Origin: Deltaproteobacteria bacterium
GTDB lineage: Bacteria; Desulfobacterota; Desulfovibrionia; Desulfovibrionales; Desulfovibrionaceae
Reading direction: 5' to 3'
Length of the DNA stretch: 14,377 nt
NCBI GenBank assembly: GCA_031280335.1
Contig: JAITGZ010000267.1
Coordinates: 1 to 14,377 of the forward strand
Shown here: piece after piece, positions 12,821 through 14,377 of the stretch
Position numbering within the stretch: the stretch's first letter is position 1
Layout: each line of letters starts with the position of its first letter
Made by a program: the position numbers and the translations under genes
The notes under the pieces: model-generated
Seen by the model: the letters and a program-made list of their open reading frames with translations, nothing else
Told to the model about the DNA's origin: nothing
Databases searched by the model: none

Positions 12821-14377
12821 TTACTTTTTCTTTTTTTCCAGGGCTGCGGCCAGGGCCAGCCCCAAAGAACCGCCAAAGGCGCTGTCCGTTGCCGCGCCCT
12901 TGGCGGTGTGCTGCCGCCAGTCGGCGTTTTCCTCTTTTCTGGCGCCGCGCCCGTGAGCGGGCGGACGGCGTCCGCCCGGGCGTTCTTTGCCTGCGGTTCG
13001 GGGCGTGGGGGATTCCGCGCCTCCGGAAGGTTCTTCCGCCTCTTCCCCCACCGGGGAGAGGGTGATCTTGCGGGCGCTCAAATCCATTTCCGCCACGCGC
13101 ACCTGCACCTCCTCGCCGGGCAGGAGCTTTTCCAGGCTGCTTTTATCGCGCAGCCTGGCCATGAAAGATACGGGCATAAGTCCGGTTATGCCGGGGGCCA
13201 GCGTAATGAAAAGACCGAATTTGGAGTTTTTTTCCAGGCGCCCGCTGTGGATGGAGTCAAGGGCGAAGTCTTCCGCCGCCGAGGCCCAGGGGTCGCCGGC
13301 GGCATCGCGCAGGCTGAGGGATATGCGGCGTTTTTCCGCATCCACTTCTTTTATTTTTACGCGCACTTCCTCGCCTGCGGATAGAATATCCTGCACCTTG
13401 GCCACGCGTTTTTCCCAGGAAAGTTCAGAAATATGAATCAGACCTTCAATGCCGGGTAAAATTTCCGTGAAAGCGCCAAAATCCGTCAGGCGCGCCACCC
13501 TGCCGCTGATCATATCCCCCGCGCGCAAACGTTCCGCCACGCTGTTCCAGGGGTCTTCCGTCACTTGCCGGATGGACAGGGAAAGGCGTGTGCCTTTATC
13601 GTCCCGTTCCACCTTGAGCAGTTTGACGCGCACGTTTTGCCCTGTGGAGAGCAGTTCGTCCGGAGCGGTCAGCCTTGACCAGGAAAGCTCTGAAACATGC
13701 GCCAGACCTTCCACTCCTGGAGCAAGCTCCACAAATGCCCCAAAGGGCGTGAGCCTGCGCACGGCGCCTTCCAGCGTATCCCCTTCTTTTACCCGTTCCA
13801 GAAATGCCTGTATATTTACCGCCTGTTCGGCCTCTTGCAGCGCGCGGCGTGAAAGCACAATGTTCCGGCCGTGCTGCTCCATTTTGATTATGCGAAAGTT
13901 AAGGGTCTTGCCCAGGTAGAGGCCGGGGTCGTCCACCGGGTGTAAATCCATCTGGCCGGAGGGGCAAAAGGCGCGGCGGCGCATAATGTCCACGGAGAAG
14001 CCGCCTTTGACCTGAGCCATGACTTTGCCCTCCACGGGCAAGCCGGCCGTCCGGGCGTCCTCCAAAGCCTCCAGGCCGTTTGCTCCCCGCAAGACCTTGG
14101 AAAAACGCACTTCTTGCGGAGAGACATGCGACACATAAAGATCCAGCGTGTCGCCCACGGCACAGTCTATACCGTCCTGCGCCAGCTCGGTTTTTTCCAC
14201 AATGCCGTCCACCTTGCTCCCGGTGCTGACAAATATGGTGTCATCCGTCACGGCCACCACCGTAACCTTTATCCTTTGCCCGGCCTCCAGTCTGGAAGAA
14301 GGAACATTCTCCTGCAGGGCCAGCAGTTCGGCAAAGTTGTCCTCGGCCTCCGGCTGCTGTGAGGGAGGGGCTTCACC
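12821..14377 (-). CDS. S1 RNA-binding domain protein (ribosomal protein S1-like), 5' end outside window
   Basis: The frame is open from the window edge to a TAA at 12823-12821, giving 518 visible residues; the start lies beyond 14377. Five S1 (OB-fold) repeats are visible, at about 31-97, 110-180, 193-265, 280-350 and 365-435. The third and fourth are the most typical, with TPFGAFVELAPGVEGLAHVS and TDFGAFTEILPGIEGLIHIS. The second and fifth are degenerate. The last 80 residues are Gly/Arg/Pro-rich and basic and end in FGGSLGLALAAALEKKKK. Such proteins bind single-stranded mRNA and often act on the 30S subunit. It may be S1 itself (six repeats in many bacteria) or a paralogue; the missing N terminus prevents a choice, so no symbol is given. 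Just downstream is the mobile-element scar rather than a plain terminator. Confidence 0.85.
   Translation of the reverse strand, partial: GEAPPSQQPEAEDNFAELLALQENVPSSRLEAGQRIKVTVVAVTDDTIFVSTGSKVDGIVEKTELAQDGIDCAVGDTLDLYVSHVSPQEVRFSKVLRGANGLEALEDARTAGLPVEGKVMAQVKGGFSVDIMRRRAFCPSGQMDLHPVDDPGLYLGKTLNFRIIKMEQHGRNIVLSRRALQEAEQAVNIQAFLERVKEGDTLEGAVRRLTPFGAFVELAPGVEGLAHVSELSWSRLTAPDELLSTGQNVRVKLLKVERDDKGTRLSLSIRQVTEDPWNSVAERLRAGDMISGRVARLTDFGAFTEILPGIEGLIHISELSWEKRVAKVQDILSAGEEVRVKIKEVDAEKRRISLSLRDAAGDPWASAAEDFALDSIHSGRLEKNSKFGLFITLAPGITGLMPVSFMARLRDKSSLEKLLPGEEVQVRVAEMDLSARKITLSPVGEEAEEPSGGAESPTPRTAGKERPGGRRPPAHGRGARKEENADWRQHTAKGAATDSAFGGSLGLALAAALEKKKK

Overview
The window is GC-rich Gram-negative DNA. 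It carries most of a type III secretion (injectisome) operon, a large soluble hybrid sensor kinase on the opposite strand, a short mobile-element scar, and the 3' part of an S1-domain RNA-binding protein gene. The gene order and high GC suggest a Desulfovibrio-like sulfate reducer (Desulfovibrionaceae). That is an impression from overall character, not from a diagnostic marker.

Layout. Positions 1-32 hold a 30-bp AT-rich repeat (copy A) next to the operon start. From 64 to 8775 on the + strand, eleven tightly packed genes read sctD, sctE-like, sctF, sctG-like, sctJ, sctK, sctL, sctN, sctO, sctP, sctQ, sctR. With the internal SctQ-C product this gives twelve or thirteen polypeptides. Most junctions overlap or are within a few bases. 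From 8762 to 12172 on the - strand is a 1136-residue FIST-GAF-PAS-HisKA-HATPase-REC hybrid histidine kinase whose stop overlaps the sctR stop by 14 bp. From 12173 to 12820 there is no intact gene. This stretch holds a 12-bp inverted repeat, a broken tyrosine-recombinase fragment, and a roughly 246-bp MITE-like element with terminal inverted repeats, TA flanks and two strong internal palindromes. From 12821 to the window end on the - strand is a multi-S1-domain protein whose 5' end lies outside.

How the genes fit together. SctD and SctJ are inner-membrane rings. SctF is the needle subunit, with SctE and SctG as its likely co-chaperones. SctK, SctQ, SctL, SctN and SctO form the cytoplasmic sorting platform, ATPase and stalk. 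SctP sets needle length and the substrate switch. SctR is the first export-gate subunit. The window lacks the rod SctI, the secretin SctC, the rest of the export apparatus (SctS, T, U, V), translocators and effectors. These must lie upstream of position 1 or elsewhere, or the system is incomplete.

Most notable points: an internal, Shine-Dalgarno-equipped start inside sctQ that would make a separate SctQ-C; a perfect palindrome covering the sctR ribosome-binding site; related repeats flanking the whole 12.8-kb block beside an integrase remnant; and a FIST-domain hybrid kinase convergent with, and overlapping, the secretion operon.
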